NCBI GenBank assembly: GCA_902806565.1
Contig: CADCXA010000051.1
Span: 372,001 to 436,000 of the forward strand
Direction: 5' to 3'
DNA: 64,000 bases
Source: Hypoxylon rubiginosum
Taxonomy: Eukaryota; Ascomycota; Sordariomycetes; Xylariales; Hypoxylaceae
Numbering within the stretch: the first letter of the stretch is position 1; each line of letters begins with the position of its first letter. Both the position numbers and the translations under genes were made by a program. This document shows positions 23,296 through 32,802 of the stretch, piece after piece. A model generated the notes under the pieces. That model made no database searches and was not told the origin of the DNA. It was given only the letters and a program-made list of their open reading frames with translations.

Positions 23296-24774
23296 ATGGC
23301 GGAGAACAACGAGTTGGAAGATATCCTAGAGGAGAATGATAAATTGAGAAGCGACTTGGGGGATGCTCGTGTCCGGTTAATGAATCTTCTTGGCAACGCG
23401 AACCAGATAACCGATGGAGACATAGGGGCAGAGATCGAAAAACTCCAGGATGCAATTGATATTTGGGTCAACAATATTCAGCAGGACATTAGAAACGAAG
23501 GTCGAGACTTCAAGTCTTTATTTGATCTTGAACTTAGCCGTTTAGATCTCACAGACGACAGCGCTAGCAGGTCTCAGCACTCGCCTCTACCTCGCATCTT
23601 CAATTGCGGCGAAGCTACTAATAGGTTAGACCTTGAGTGGATGAAATGGGCCAGCAAACTAAGTACATGCATTTATTTCGTTCTTAGTCGTCATATTTGG
23701 AACTATCTTGAAGATAACATCTTCAACGATATTTACCCTGTTGGTGTGTCTGGCAGCTCTGCTCAGATATTTAATGAAATATTGTCTGTTATGAGAAATA
23801 CCGGGAATGATGGAGGTAGGTGCATCCATTTAATTGAGACCATTGCTGCTGACAGAGACCAAGATAGAATTCTCCTTGCTCATAAATGGAGATCGGACAC
23901 TATTAACTCATTAACGAAAACGCCATATTTCGTGAAGCAGAAACAGACTGATGAGATCAGGCTATTAGAGGGGCTAATAAGGTCCCTCGGAATCTGGATC
24001 GACAGGGAAATTCTCAGGCGACACGACCGTACGCTTCACGATAACGTAATTCGGCGAGCAATAGATCTGCACGAACGAATCACTTGTTCCACTGAAGAAT
24101 ACTTGCCTTTACCCCCGAACATAACACGAGGAATGAAGGACAAGTCAATACTGTCGACGGCGAATCTCAAGGATATCACTAGATGGAGACCATTTTACGG
24201 CGATGTTGACGGTGTATTTCAGTGCCTGTACCCCGGCATATGCAGGCGAGGAATGCCCGACCAAGGGCATGTAGTCGCAGCACCGCCTGTTATCCTTGTG
24301 TACGACTATGAAACCTCTAAAACAATTCCAGCTGCGACCAGCAAGTCCCAGCCGCAATCGAGACGAAATTCCGAAGTATACGGTCGAGAATCCCTCCAAA
24401 CTCCTCCGTCGACAGTCATTACCACGAAGCGAGCGTCTACGTTACCAAATTCTAAAGATCTTCCAACTACCAATCGGCAAGATGTCAGGGGTATATTAGG
24501 AGGGTTGTTCGGGAATCCAAGGAGAGGTTCTAGGGATGATCGCTCATCTAGCTCGGTGGAGGACCATCTGCAGCCGAGGACGACGACTTGGCCCTCCTTC
24601 CGAACCAAACCCCCAGAATCTTCCCGCTCAGGGAAAGCGGGTAAACAACACAAATCGGCATCTCGCTCACGTCAATATTCGCGTGCCACCCCACCCTTAC
24701 TAGGCAAGCTCACATCTGCGTCTGAAGAGCAACGAAGACCGAGAGCTAACGAGCTTAGAATCACCTGCTCATGA
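23296..24774 (+). CDS. Unknown protein, N-terminal coiled coil, basic Ser-rich C-terminus
   Basis: Reads uninterrupted from an ATG in good context (ATCATGGCG) for 492 residues. Residues 1-65 are a leucine-spaced acidic coiled coil (ELEDILEENDKLRSDL, then EIEKLQDAIDIWV). Residues about 110-310 are a mixed helical domain with several Trp (LEWMKWASKL, LAHKWRSD, SLGIWIDRE). From about 350 the chain becomes Ser/Arg/Pro-rich and probably disordered. I recognise no named domain; similar N-termini occur in uncharacterised fungal proteins. It is head-to-head with the Hsp70-like gene. The 3' end is uncertain: a different frame stays open from about 24,705 to a TAG at 24934 and encodes an acidic Tyr-rich tail. 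An intron from a GTAAAC donor near 24,640 to an AG near 24,736 or 24,757 would join it in phase. Confidence 0.7.
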   Translation: MAENNELEDILEENDKLRSDLGDARVRLMNLLGNANQITDGDIGAEIEKLQDAIDIWVNNIQQDIRNEGRDFKSLFDLELSRLDLTDDSASRSQHSPLPRIFNCGEATNRLDLEWMKWASKLSTCIYFVLSRHIWNYLEDNIFNDIYPVGVSGSSAQIFNEILSVMRNTGNDGGRCIHLIETIAADRDQDRILLAHKWRSDTINSLTKTPYFVKQKQTDEIRLLEGLIRSLGIWIDREILRRHDRTLHDNVIRRAIDLHERITCSTEEYLPLPPNITRGMKDKSILSTANLKDITRWRPFYGDVDGVFQCLYPGICRRGMPDQGHVVAAPPVILVYDYETSKTIPAATSKSQPQSRRNSEVYGRESLQTPPSTVITTKRASTLPNSKDLPTTNRQDVRGILGGLFGNPRRGSRDDRSSSSVEDHLQPRTTTWPSFRTKPPESSRSGKAGKQHKSASRSRQYSRATPPLLGKLTSASEEQRRPRANELRITCS

Positions 24775-25531
24775 AGAATATGACTCATCTCCAACGCGAC
24801 GTGGGAGATACGATACAGATTATTTAGACTCCGGGGATGTTACGTACCGTAGAGCAGATGTAAGCGAGACACAGTATATTCAACCTGTTGAGTCCGGACC
24901 TAGGAGGAATCTGGACGCGGCGATGGAGGAATAGATCGAAGCAGAACATAAGTAAATGACAGGAAGGGCAATGGCGATCAAAACATTAGACGGCGCAGTG
25001 CATTTCATACGTTGTTAAGTATGTATATAAACGTACCAATAAAAGTCTTTGCATGAATGAGGCTACCTACCTGGTAGCGGGAGCGATAATGAGGTGCAAA
25101 TAAGGTTGAGCGGGGGAGATGCTAGCCGGAGGGTTTGGTTCGGGAATTGTGGGGAGCTGAACTACGGCATTAGGTAGTGCTAGAGTAATGATGAGGAGTT
25201 ACCAGAATGTCATGTTACTTATTTGCGTAGCGAAAATGAAAGCAGCTTCCCTCTAAATCGAAATTTCGAGAAGTGGCAAAAAGGGGGAAGCAAGGTCGAA
25301 AGAAGAAAGAATAAATAAGGCTGTATGACGTATATATTTGCGTCACTCATGACGTTTGGTGCCTTTTTAAGAGGTAGACAAGATTTACAAGTTCAACTGA
25401 TAAATCCTCAACATCTTTCTATTCCATCGCTCTCATCTAAAGCTCTATCTTGGAATTGAAAGGTCTAGGAAATACCAAGCCAAACTCTCTCAGCATAACT
25501 CTTAAGAGGCTAAGTAATCACTATATTCACC
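24775..25531 (+). promoter_or_regulatory. Intergenic region, promoter of the Ser-rich gene
   Basis: The first 160 bp may be the alternative 3' coding end of the upstream gene. Closer to 25532 there is a cluster of CRE-like half sites (25326-25355), the A/T element GTATATATT just inside it, and a pyrimidine-rich leader (about 25,410-25,450) typical of fungal 5' untranslated regions. Confidence 0.45.
25326..25355. promoter_or_regulatory. Cluster of CRE/ATF-like half sites
   Basis: TGACGT at 25326-25331, GCGTCA at 25340-25345 and TGACGT at 25350-25355 give three CREB/ATF bZIP half sites within 30 bp. The last two are inverted toward each other. They sit about 180 bp upstream of the ATG at 25532. 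Fungal Atf1/AtfA-type factors bind such sequences in stress responses; the link here is inference. Confidence 0.45.
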
Positions 25532-25840
25532 ATGTCGTCAAACAGCAACTCTAGCTACAGCTCGTCGTCCGTCTCCTATTCATCGTCTACTACCCACGAC
25601 GGAAAGACTACTGGCACGCGCTACGCCGAGCACACGACGAGCGACCCGTCAGGCACTAATACACACACCGCCTCGCAGCGCCTTGGCGGGCCCACGCATC
25701 ATGAGCACCGCGAGTACGACGCCTCGGGTCGACTGATTTCCTCCGAGGGCCGGGCTGTGAGCGGAAACAATACGGACTCGAGTCGCCGTATCGAGGACGT
25801 CACTGATGAGCAGCAGCGTGGTATGGTCGAGTGGAAGTGA
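25532..25840 (+). CDS. Small Ser-rich conserved fungal protein
   Basis: A 102-residue intronless protein with a strong start context (CACCATGTC). The first 25 residues are almost all Ser, Asn and Tyr, followed by a Thr/His-rich section (TGTRYAEHTT, SDPSGT, TASQRLG), a charged stretch (HHEHREYDASGRLISSEGR) and the acidic end RIEDVTDEQ. I recall similar small proteins (Ser/Tyr start, a G-x-R-Y-A-E motif, then D-P-S-G-T and ending in I-E-D-V) as widespread uncharacterised proteins in Pezizomycotina; this was not searched. No signal peptide or membrane segment is visible; it is predicted to be disordered. The upstream CRE-like cluster suggests stress-regulated expression. Confidence 0.7.
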   Translation: MSSNSNSSYSSSSVSYSSSTTHDGKTTGTRYAEHTTSDPSGTNTHTASQRLGGPTHHEHREYDASGRLISSEGRAVSGNNTDSSRRIEDVTDEQQRGMVEWK

Positions 25841-26316
25841 GGGTGGTGAGTGAGGTGGCGACTCGTTTGCCGCCGACGTGTAGGTACAGAGCACAGCAAG
25901 GATAGATGAATATCTCTTAAATTAAATTCAATGATTGACGAAGCCTTCTTGATTCTCCGAATACGTTGCGAGTAACTACCTAGTGATGGTTCACTTTGTC
26001 GAATTGTTGAATGCCATGTTGAATGCCATGTTCACCTCTTAGCCCCTAAGGGGTACGCTACAGGTACCTGTTAGCCCTGGCTGCCCTGTAAGGTCACTAC
26101 CAGAATTCGGTTAAGGTTGTTGTACGTGGTCCACTTTAAACGGCTGAGGTCAGGAGCCTAACCTTCAGGGTACGTCACATCGATAGGCCCCACTATAGCT
26201 TTTGACTTGTCGCGCCGAGGTGTTCTGAACGTCAACATTTTTCTTTAATATCCTCTTTTCCCTGTTTTACCTAATGTTGGATACCAAGGTCTCCCGCAGT
26301 ACCCTTCTATCTCGAA
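25841..26316. other. Intergenic region
   Basis: No gene seen. A 12-bp palindrome ACAGGTACCTGT occurs at 26060-26071, and TTGAATGCCATG is directly repeated near 26,006-26,031. A CT-rich segment (about 26,237-26,270) precedes the next gene. Confidence 0.4.
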
Positions 26317-29014
26317 ATGATGGGTGATGGTGATGATCGGCCCGAGTGCCATAATGGCGAGGCGGCCGCTGGTCCCGGAAGCAAGGACATATTTGTCCAG
26401 CTGGTCATCTCCTTTGGACTGGGCATTTCGGCCTTCGTCGCCTTTTGTGTAAGTCGATTCCAAGACTATCCCTATCTATATTCTCAAGCTAACTGCTTTA
26501 TCTCGTAAAGATCCTTAGACCTCGATGGAAAACACTTTATGCTGCCCGAAGACGACACAGCGACCCCCAAATAGCTTTACCCGTACTTCCCGATAGCTTC
26601 TTAGGATGGATCCCTGCGCTGTATAGAGTGACGGAGGAGCAGGTGCTGGCATCTGCAGGATTAGATGCCTTCGTGGTATGTAGTTCTTAGGCGAGAAGCC
26701 TGGATGATAGCCTGCTTACCACATTCATCCGCAGTTTTTATCATTCTTTAAGATGTCGCTTCGTTTATTCGCTACCATGTTATTCTTCGCCGTCACCGTC
26801 CTCTGGCCCATTCACAAAACCTTCGATGCCGGCGACACTACGACAACTGGGAAATCGCCGACAGAGGTTGACCTAGCAAGTCTTGAGCATATACTGGTAG
26901 ACTCTAAACCTAAGGACGAGAGATGGAGCTATCTATGGGCGTACCTCGTGTTTACCTGGTTCTTCTCCTTCCTCACGATATACTTCATGAACTCGGAGAC
27001 CATCAAGGTAATCAAAATAAGACAAGATTACCTCGGAACGCAGTCGACTATTACCGACCGGACATTCCGATTGACGGGAATACCTCAAGATATCAGGTCG
27101 GAAGAAAAGATCAAAGAATTTGTAGAGAATCTGGAGATTGGTCATGTCCGGAGTGTCACATTGTGTCGAAATTGGGCTGAAATCGATGGCTTGATGGCCC
27201 AACGATTAATCATTCTGCGAAAGCTCGAGGAAGCATGGAGTGCTTACCATGCCCAACAACCGATCGTCGAGTCAAGGACCGGTGGAGAGCAACCGGGGGA
27301 GGGAGATGACACAGCCCAAGGCGACCAGGACGGTGACGAAGAATCACAAGAGAACGGCGGACTCCTTGCTAGCGATAGCTTGCGAAATTTCACCGGAAGA
27401 AAAAGACCTAAAGTTCGGCTCCGGTTTGGCTTCCTTAGATTACGAAATCGCAAAATCGACGCGTTAGACTACTACGAAGAGAAGCTGCGTCGCCTCGACG
27501 AGAAGATTCGAGATGCGAGAAGAAAGGAGTACACCCCGACGGATACGGCATTTGTGACAATGGATTCGATCGCAGCCTGCCAGATGGCTGTTCAGGCAAC
27601 CGTGGACCCGAGGCCGGGCCAACTACTATCTAAGCCCGCGCCGGCTCCTTCTGACGTAATATGGAAGAATACGTATGCTCCACGATATAAACGTCGAATC
27701 CAGTCTTGGACCGTTACAATCTTTATCACCCTCCTGTCCATGATATGGCTTGCCCCAGTAGCAGCGCTGGCACAACTCCTTAGTCTTTGCAATATTGAGA
27801 AGATTTCATCTTCTCTCGCAGCTACTCTCGAGGAGCATGAAATCACTAGAGCCTTCGTCCAGACTGGGTTGCCCACTCTCGTAGTCTCGCTGTTGAACGT
27901 CCTGGTACCGTATCTCTACGATTACCTGTCGAACATACAGGGGATGGTGTCTCAGGGCGATGTGGAGCTCTCCACGATTTCGAAGAATTTCTTCTTCATA
28001 TTCTTCAACATTTTTGTCGTCTACGCGATCTCGGGTAGTGCAGCCCTAGCGGATTTCTGGGAAATCATCCGGGATTCGCTTTCAGACACGCAGACGATTG
28101 CGAAGAGGATCGCCGAGTCGATCCAAAACCTGAACAACTTCTACCTCAATTTCATTATGCTTCAAGGCTTTGGTCTGTTTCCCTTCAAGCTCCTACAGTT
28201 CGGTAGCATCTCGCTCTACAGCATCTATCGCATGGGAGCCAAGACGCCTCGAGACTTTGCCGAGCTTGTTCAGCCTAGTCTGTTCAACTACGGGTTCTAC
28301 CTCCCAACAGCTTTATTAGTATTCATCCTCTGCTTAGTCTACAGCATTCTTCCAGGCGCACACATTGTCTTACTCCTCGGCGTCTGCTATTTTGGGCTCG
28401 GATACTTTGTTTACAAATATCAATTGCTCTACTCAATGGACCAGCCGCAACATGCCACCGGTGGTGCATGGGCGATTATTTGCGGGCGTATTATTGTTGG
28501 TCTCGTCGCCTTCCAAGTAATCATGATTGCCTTCTTGGTACTGCAAACAGCCTTTGAAAAGGCGGCATTTATTGCACCCCTCGTGGTATTAACTTTCTGG
28601 TATAATATCTATTCACGACGTCGCTATACTCCACTTACCAGATTCATCGCGCTTCGGAGCATCAAGCGAGCTTCTGACCCTGGTCTTGAGGGTAATCCTG
28701 GCCGAGATCCGAATCAAGCGCAACAGCAAACCCGATTAGCGAGACGGATGAGCACGGTAGATGAGGACAAGGAGAAGGGAATGAAGTTCGTAAATCCAAA
28801 TCTTATTGCCCCTTTGGAGCAACCCTGGATTTACGAAGATCCGCCACCACTCTACGAATCGTCGACAGATTCCAACACGGAAAGCGTAAGCGGCAACGAT
28901 GTCAGTCGCGCACCAAGCGGACAAAATGATAGCAACGGACTGGGTAGTGTTTCTAGTTCCTTTAGTCTCGGAGATACCCACGTTTGGAGGGACAACGGTG
29001 ATGACAATGTATAA
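26317..29014 (+). CDS. RSN1/CSC1 (OSCA/TMEM63-type) mechanosensitive channel-like protein
   Basis: Exons 26317-26448, 26511-26675 and 26735-29014 encode 858 residues, within the family range. Intron 1 (62 nt) ends TAAAG and intron 2 (59 nt) ends GCAG; both are phase 0. The order fits the fungal DUF221 architecture. A first helix (VQLVISFGLGISAFVAF) runs into I-L-R-P-R-W-K-T-L-Y. Two further helices follow, then a cytosolic RRM-like region with T-D-R-T-F-R-L-T-G-I-P and an acidic insert (about 200-235), and V-I-W-K-N before the seven-helix pore module. The tail is hydrophilic and Ser/Asn-rich. Family members are osmosensitive or stretch-gated cation channels of the plasma membrane or ER. Start: two adjacent ATGs (26317, 26320). 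Which paralogue (CSC1, PHM7 or RSN1 type) cannot be fixed by eye. Confidence 0.88.
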
Positions 29015-29215
29015 TGGATGGCTGACTGGTGGCACATAGAATGATTCACACGTGTATATCGATACTGAACAATGAGATTGAAAGTCCGATCAAACTATAG
29101 TCGAATCTCCGTCGTCATTAAGCATTAGTGTTCGAGTAAATCTTTTTCCACAGCAGTAATAACCCTTGCTGTTGTGGGTATCTCATCTATCTCTTTCGAA
29201 TCTACTAGCTTCTCG
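29015..29215. other. Convergent intergenic region
   Basis: About 200 bp between the converging ends of the channel gene (plus) and the O-FucT-like gene (minus), so both 3' ends lie here. Nothing else is recognised. Confidence 0.5.
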
Positions 29216-30670
29216 TCACGGCCACATGCCATCAAACATAAACAGCCAATCTTCCCAATACCGATCATAGCGCCCGACGAGCCAGCTCCTCCCGTCGCCA
29301 CGCCCTCCCACTTTCCACGGCCGCGTGTACAGGCCTTCTTCCTTCAAGTGTCTCTTCAGCGCCACATTGATGCTAAAGCTGCTCGGACTCACGCCCACGA
29401 AGTAATCGCAGTTCAGCAGCACCACGAAATCCACCAGCGCCTGCTGGTCCCAGCTCAGCGCCCTCAGCCGCGCCAGCTCTTCCTCGTAGCGACGGCCCTC
29501 GAGCAGGCCGTACTTGGACCGGACGTCCAGCTGCAGGTTCGCCATGGCCTCCTTACCGAACTTCCGCGCCTCCGTCTCGTTCCCGGACGCCAGGTACGCC
29601 GCGCGCCCCTGGTACCCCCTCCCCGCGGCTTCTCGCAAGTAGTTCCTCGTCTGGTTCTCGTACGACGGCCACCCCGCCAGCGCGTCGGCCTCGGTGCGCA
29701 GGTGCACGCCCAGGAACGCCGGGCCCGCCGCCGCCTCGGTGCCGCGCGTCGCGCCCGCGAGCGCCCGCATCGCCCTCGTGATGGCGTCGGCCAGGTCCAG
29801 CACGTCGGGCCGGAACCGCAGCAGCCCCCCGAACGAGGCCGCGAACTCGGGCCCGTCGCGCAGCACCGGCCAGTCCCACAGCACGCCCCACGACAGCCGC
29901 ATCAGCCGCGGGTTGTCGACGGCGTTGGATGCCGCCCACCCGCGCTCCGCGGCCGAGGCGCGCAGGTGCTCGCGGAACGCGGGCCCGAACTGGTCCGCGT
30001 ACCGGTGGGGATCGCGCTGGTCGCAGCCGGCGCGGGAACCGCCGAAATGCTTCGGCGTGACGCGCTCGATAATCTTATCCACTGTGCGCCCCTCCCGCTC
30101 CGCCTTGATGCGGGCCCCGGGCACATCCTCGACGGTCGCGTACACGGCGAGGCGCGGGCACGCGGCGGCGAGGCCCGCGCGGAAGTGCGGCTCGTCGAAC
30201 ATGTAGGAAAAGGGGCGGCGCTCGCGGAACAGGCTGGCCGGGTCGTCGGGCGACCGCGCGCGGATCGTCGGCAGCACGAGGGCCGTGCCGCCGGCCTCGA
30301 CCGCGTACCGCACGCACGTCAGCACGTAGTTCCGGATGTTGCCGGGCCCGCCGCTGTTGCTGTCGCAGATGAACGCCAGCCCGGGGACGTACGTGGTCTC
30401 CTCGGCGCACACGCGGCGCAGCGGCCAGCTGACGAAGGGGGCGCGCGCGCGCGATAGGTCGATAGTAGTGGCGGCGTCTTCCCGGCCCGGACGCTGGGGG
30501 GATTGCTGCTGCGGTGCCGCGTCGATGCGGCTGGTTGGGCTTGGCGGAACATCGTGGTGGTAGTAGTGGTGGTTCCAGAGGAATAGGAGAGATAGGCCGA
30601 TGGAACAGGCTATCACGATCGCGGTGGGTGAACGCCGGCTGCTCGACGTTTTGAGCTGCCAGAGCGCCAT
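29216..30670 (-). CDS. O-fucosyltransferase-like type II membrane protein
   Basis: An intronless 484-residue protein starting at an ATG (30668-30670). A short basic N-terminus is followed by one hydrophobic span, TAIVIACSIGLSLLFLW (about 16-32), then a Pro/Gln-rich stem: a Golgi/ER type II anchor. The lumenal part has features of the fungal GDP-fucose O-fucosyltransferase-like group. These are a glycine-rich loop G-G-P-G-N-I-R-N-Y near 107-115, the conserved G-V-H-L-R (321-325; the Arg binds the nucleotide sugar in characterised enzymes) and S-P-S-S-F-S-I-N-V-A (428-437). Acceptor and donor are unproven. The central part is very GC-rich with third positions almost all G/C, unlike its neighbours, creating long artefactual open frames on the other strand. 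Confidence 0.75.
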   Translation of the reverse strand: MALWQLKTSSSRRSPTAIVIACSIGLSLLFLWNHHYYHHDVPPSPTSRIDAAPQQQSPQRPGREDAATTIDLSRARAPFVSWPLRRVCAEETTYVPGLAFICDSNSGGPGNIRNYVLTCVRYAVEAGGTALVLPTIRARSPDDPASLFRERRPFSYMFDEPHFRAGLAAACPRLAVYATVEDVPGARIKAEREGRTVDKIIERVTPKHFGGSRAGCDQRDPHRYADQFGPAFREHLRASAAERGWAASNAVDNPRLMRLSWGVLWDWPVLRDGPEFAASFGGLLRFRPDVLDLADAITRAMRALAGATRGTEAAAGPAFLGVHLRTEADALAGWPSYENQTRNYLREAAGRGYQGRAAYLASGNETEARKFGKEAMANLQLDVRSKYGLLEGRRYEEELARLRALSWDQQALVDFVVLLNCDYFVGVSPSSFSINVALKRHLKEEGLYTRPWKVGGRGDGRSWLVGRYDRYWEDWLFMFDGMWP

Positions 30671-32093
30671 TGCTCTGCGACTTGTACTGACCTAGGTGGT
30701 AGGTATCGTCATTCGTACGGCATATCTTCTCTAGTCTCACCCGTCTCAATTTCTAGTAAATCCAAGAACTAGGACACGATGTCACGACGTTTAACAAGTC
30801 ATTTTCTTCATTTTCCTGATGGTATATGAAAATTTAGGATTGCGCCACCATCGTTGTGGTCATTTGATGGTGTTGCGCGTAGGACCCCTAATTTTTCGTC
30901 GATGCTAAGGTGATACCCATTTAGGCGTTGCGGAACGTAGTCCCCGAAGTGCCTCAATCATCGCATGAGATGAACGGTGTGTTGTATCGGCTGAAACCAA
31001 AAATCATCTAATTGTTTTCATGCTAGCTGCCCTCTTACCCCTTATCGCATTGATCACCAAATGCTGATGGAAGGCTGGCCATATCACCCAAAACCGCCAA
31101 ACCGGTCAAAATTCTGAAAATTGATGACATAATCTTGAATTATAGGAGGCATGCGCTGTAACTTACTGTGATTATAGCAGGTCTCAGCATTAATCTCTCT
31201 GACATTTATAGCAAGGTAAGGGTTAGGTGGGTTTTGACACCTGGCCAGGATATGACCCTTGGAAAATACCTAGCCTTTTACCACATATCTAGCTAATTCC
31301 TAAGTATAATTTAATTGAAATTCAATTGTAATTGTTATCCATTGATTCTAGTACGTATATGAGCCCATTTGGGTATACGCAAAGCCATTGTTAAGCCGCT
31401 GTTGAGCTACAGCTGAGCTACAGCTCCTAGCACCAGGTCCCTGTATTATAGGGCATGTAGAATATTATGTCATCAATTTTTTACAGGCACGAGAGCTTAC
31501 CTAATCCATGTAGGAACGGAAAAGGGGGAGACGATGCGGATCCGTGAATTAGTCATACCCATGGGATTCGCTTGACTACCTATGACTACCTAGTACCTAG
31601 GCATCTATTGTGAGATTGGATGAGAGCGAGGAGTCTTAGAGGACATCCTGTTTTCATGTTACATATTACGGGGCATATGCTATGTCACTGAGTAATGGGG
31701 TGCCTCGCTTTTCGTGACACATGTGGAATAAGGGATGCCAGTTTCAGATCCCAACACTTCCAGTCCTGAAGGCCTCTTTACAGTGTCTATATAATGAAGC
31801 AGAGATATGTCTTGTACGCTTACTAGGCAGGTACCCACCGTCTTGGAAACGATTTGAGAGAAGTCAACTTTCCAATCAGAAGCTTGTTGATTTCTCTTAA
31901 AATTAGATATCAATATCTCTTTTAAAAACAACAACCCCAAGCCCTCTCCCACTCCGTTACTGTATCCGTTCTTGTTCGGTAATTGGTAGCACATTATCCT
32001 GCGCACCTTATCATATCTTATAATAAGATACCATCCCGCTTGGACTATTCACCCCCCCCAAAGGATTTCCAATATTCCACCGTGACTAGTGTA
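30671..32093. other. Intergenic region, 1.4 kb
   Basis: No recognisable gene. Composition falls back to about half G+C. It contains clustered TAGGTACC-like fragments (ACTACCTAGTACCTAGGC near 31,585-31,602) and a short direct repeat of GAGCTACAGCT near 31,403-31,421. A minus-strand frame (31,680-31,994) has no family features. Confidence 0.45.
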
Positions 32094-32539
32094 AGCAAGG
32101 AGGAAAATGACGACGGCAGAGAAAGGCGGTTCGGCATGGGGAACCCCGAAATTCAAGACGTACCATTTTACAACGACATGATCCGAGATGATTGCCCTCT
32201 TGCCTCCGCCTACGACATTTCAGAAAGATCCTTTGAGATGGAAATGAGAGGCTTTGATGGGCGACCAACTCGGACGATGACGGGCAGAGTTGGGCAATCG
32301 ACTACCGCGCTACCCGATGGCCGCATAGTTGAGATTTCGGGAAAGTCGCCGGGCTGGATTTGCCGTCACAGATCTAGCGCTATTTCTGACCACGAGATCG
32401 TCGTCCACGGAGGGGGGTTGTGCTAGTAGACGACGGTGAAATAATAAAGGACTGGCCTATGGATGTCACATCGCATTTCCGGTTTGTGCTGAATATCAGG
32501 TCTTCCGCATGGGAAGAGCAGGCATTACCTTACTTTTGA
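32094..32539 (+). pseudogene. Broken gene: truncated, internally deleted, frameshifted
   Basis: The plus frame 32094-32426 reads coherently, with N-P-E-I-Q-D-V-P-F-Y-N-D, R-G-F-D-G-R-P-T-R-T-M-T-G and V-G-Q-S-T-T-A-L-P-D-G-R-I-V-E-I, then passes directly into G-K-S-P-G-W-I-C-R-H-R and E-I-V-V-H-G-G. I recall these two blocks from one uncharacterised fungal family with a beta-propeller-like look, where roughly 80-90 residues normally separate them; this was not searched. The frame stops just after a run of six G (32412-32417). Shifting frame there keeps an open, protein-like stretch (VVLVDDGEIIKDW, then F-R-F-V-L-N-I-R) to a TGA at 32537-32539. An ATG at 32136 is internal to homologous-looking sequence, and no upstream exon was found. 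It is most likely a relic; a sequencing error at G6 would explain only the frameshift. Confidence 0.5.
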
Positions 32540-32802
32540 ATTTCCCCTTCAGGTGTTAGTATTACCGAGCGGGTATCTGGGTGGTGATGACTTAAGAGTC
32601 CTTGTTATTAATTATGTACCATCAACTTGAATTCATCAAATGATGCTAGGCATCGTTTAACCTAGGGTGTGGGGAGCTGAGAGCTATTCATAGAATAATA
32701 TTAAGTAGAACTAATGAGACGGCTAAAGGGACTACTCAGATGATCGGGGCTATGGTCCTATGGTCTGAAATGTTGGCAACATTTGGGTGACGCATCGGTC
32801 TG

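Noticed and set aside
24639..24701. 63-nt GTAAAC...ACTAG intron-like segment in the coiled-coil gene
   Set aside because: Its removal does not change frame and does not solve the 3' frame problem; a longer intron from the same donor is more useful.
29174..30457. Long plus-strand open frame (427 codons) rich in Arg, Ala and Pro
   Set aside because: It is antisense to the O-FucT-like gene. Absence of stops follows from extreme GC content, the composition is not protein-like, and it has no ATG at the stated beginning.
31680..31994. Minus-strand frame of about 104 codons
   Set aside because: No recognisable motif; overlaps no supported exon. Kept as unassigned intergenic sequence.
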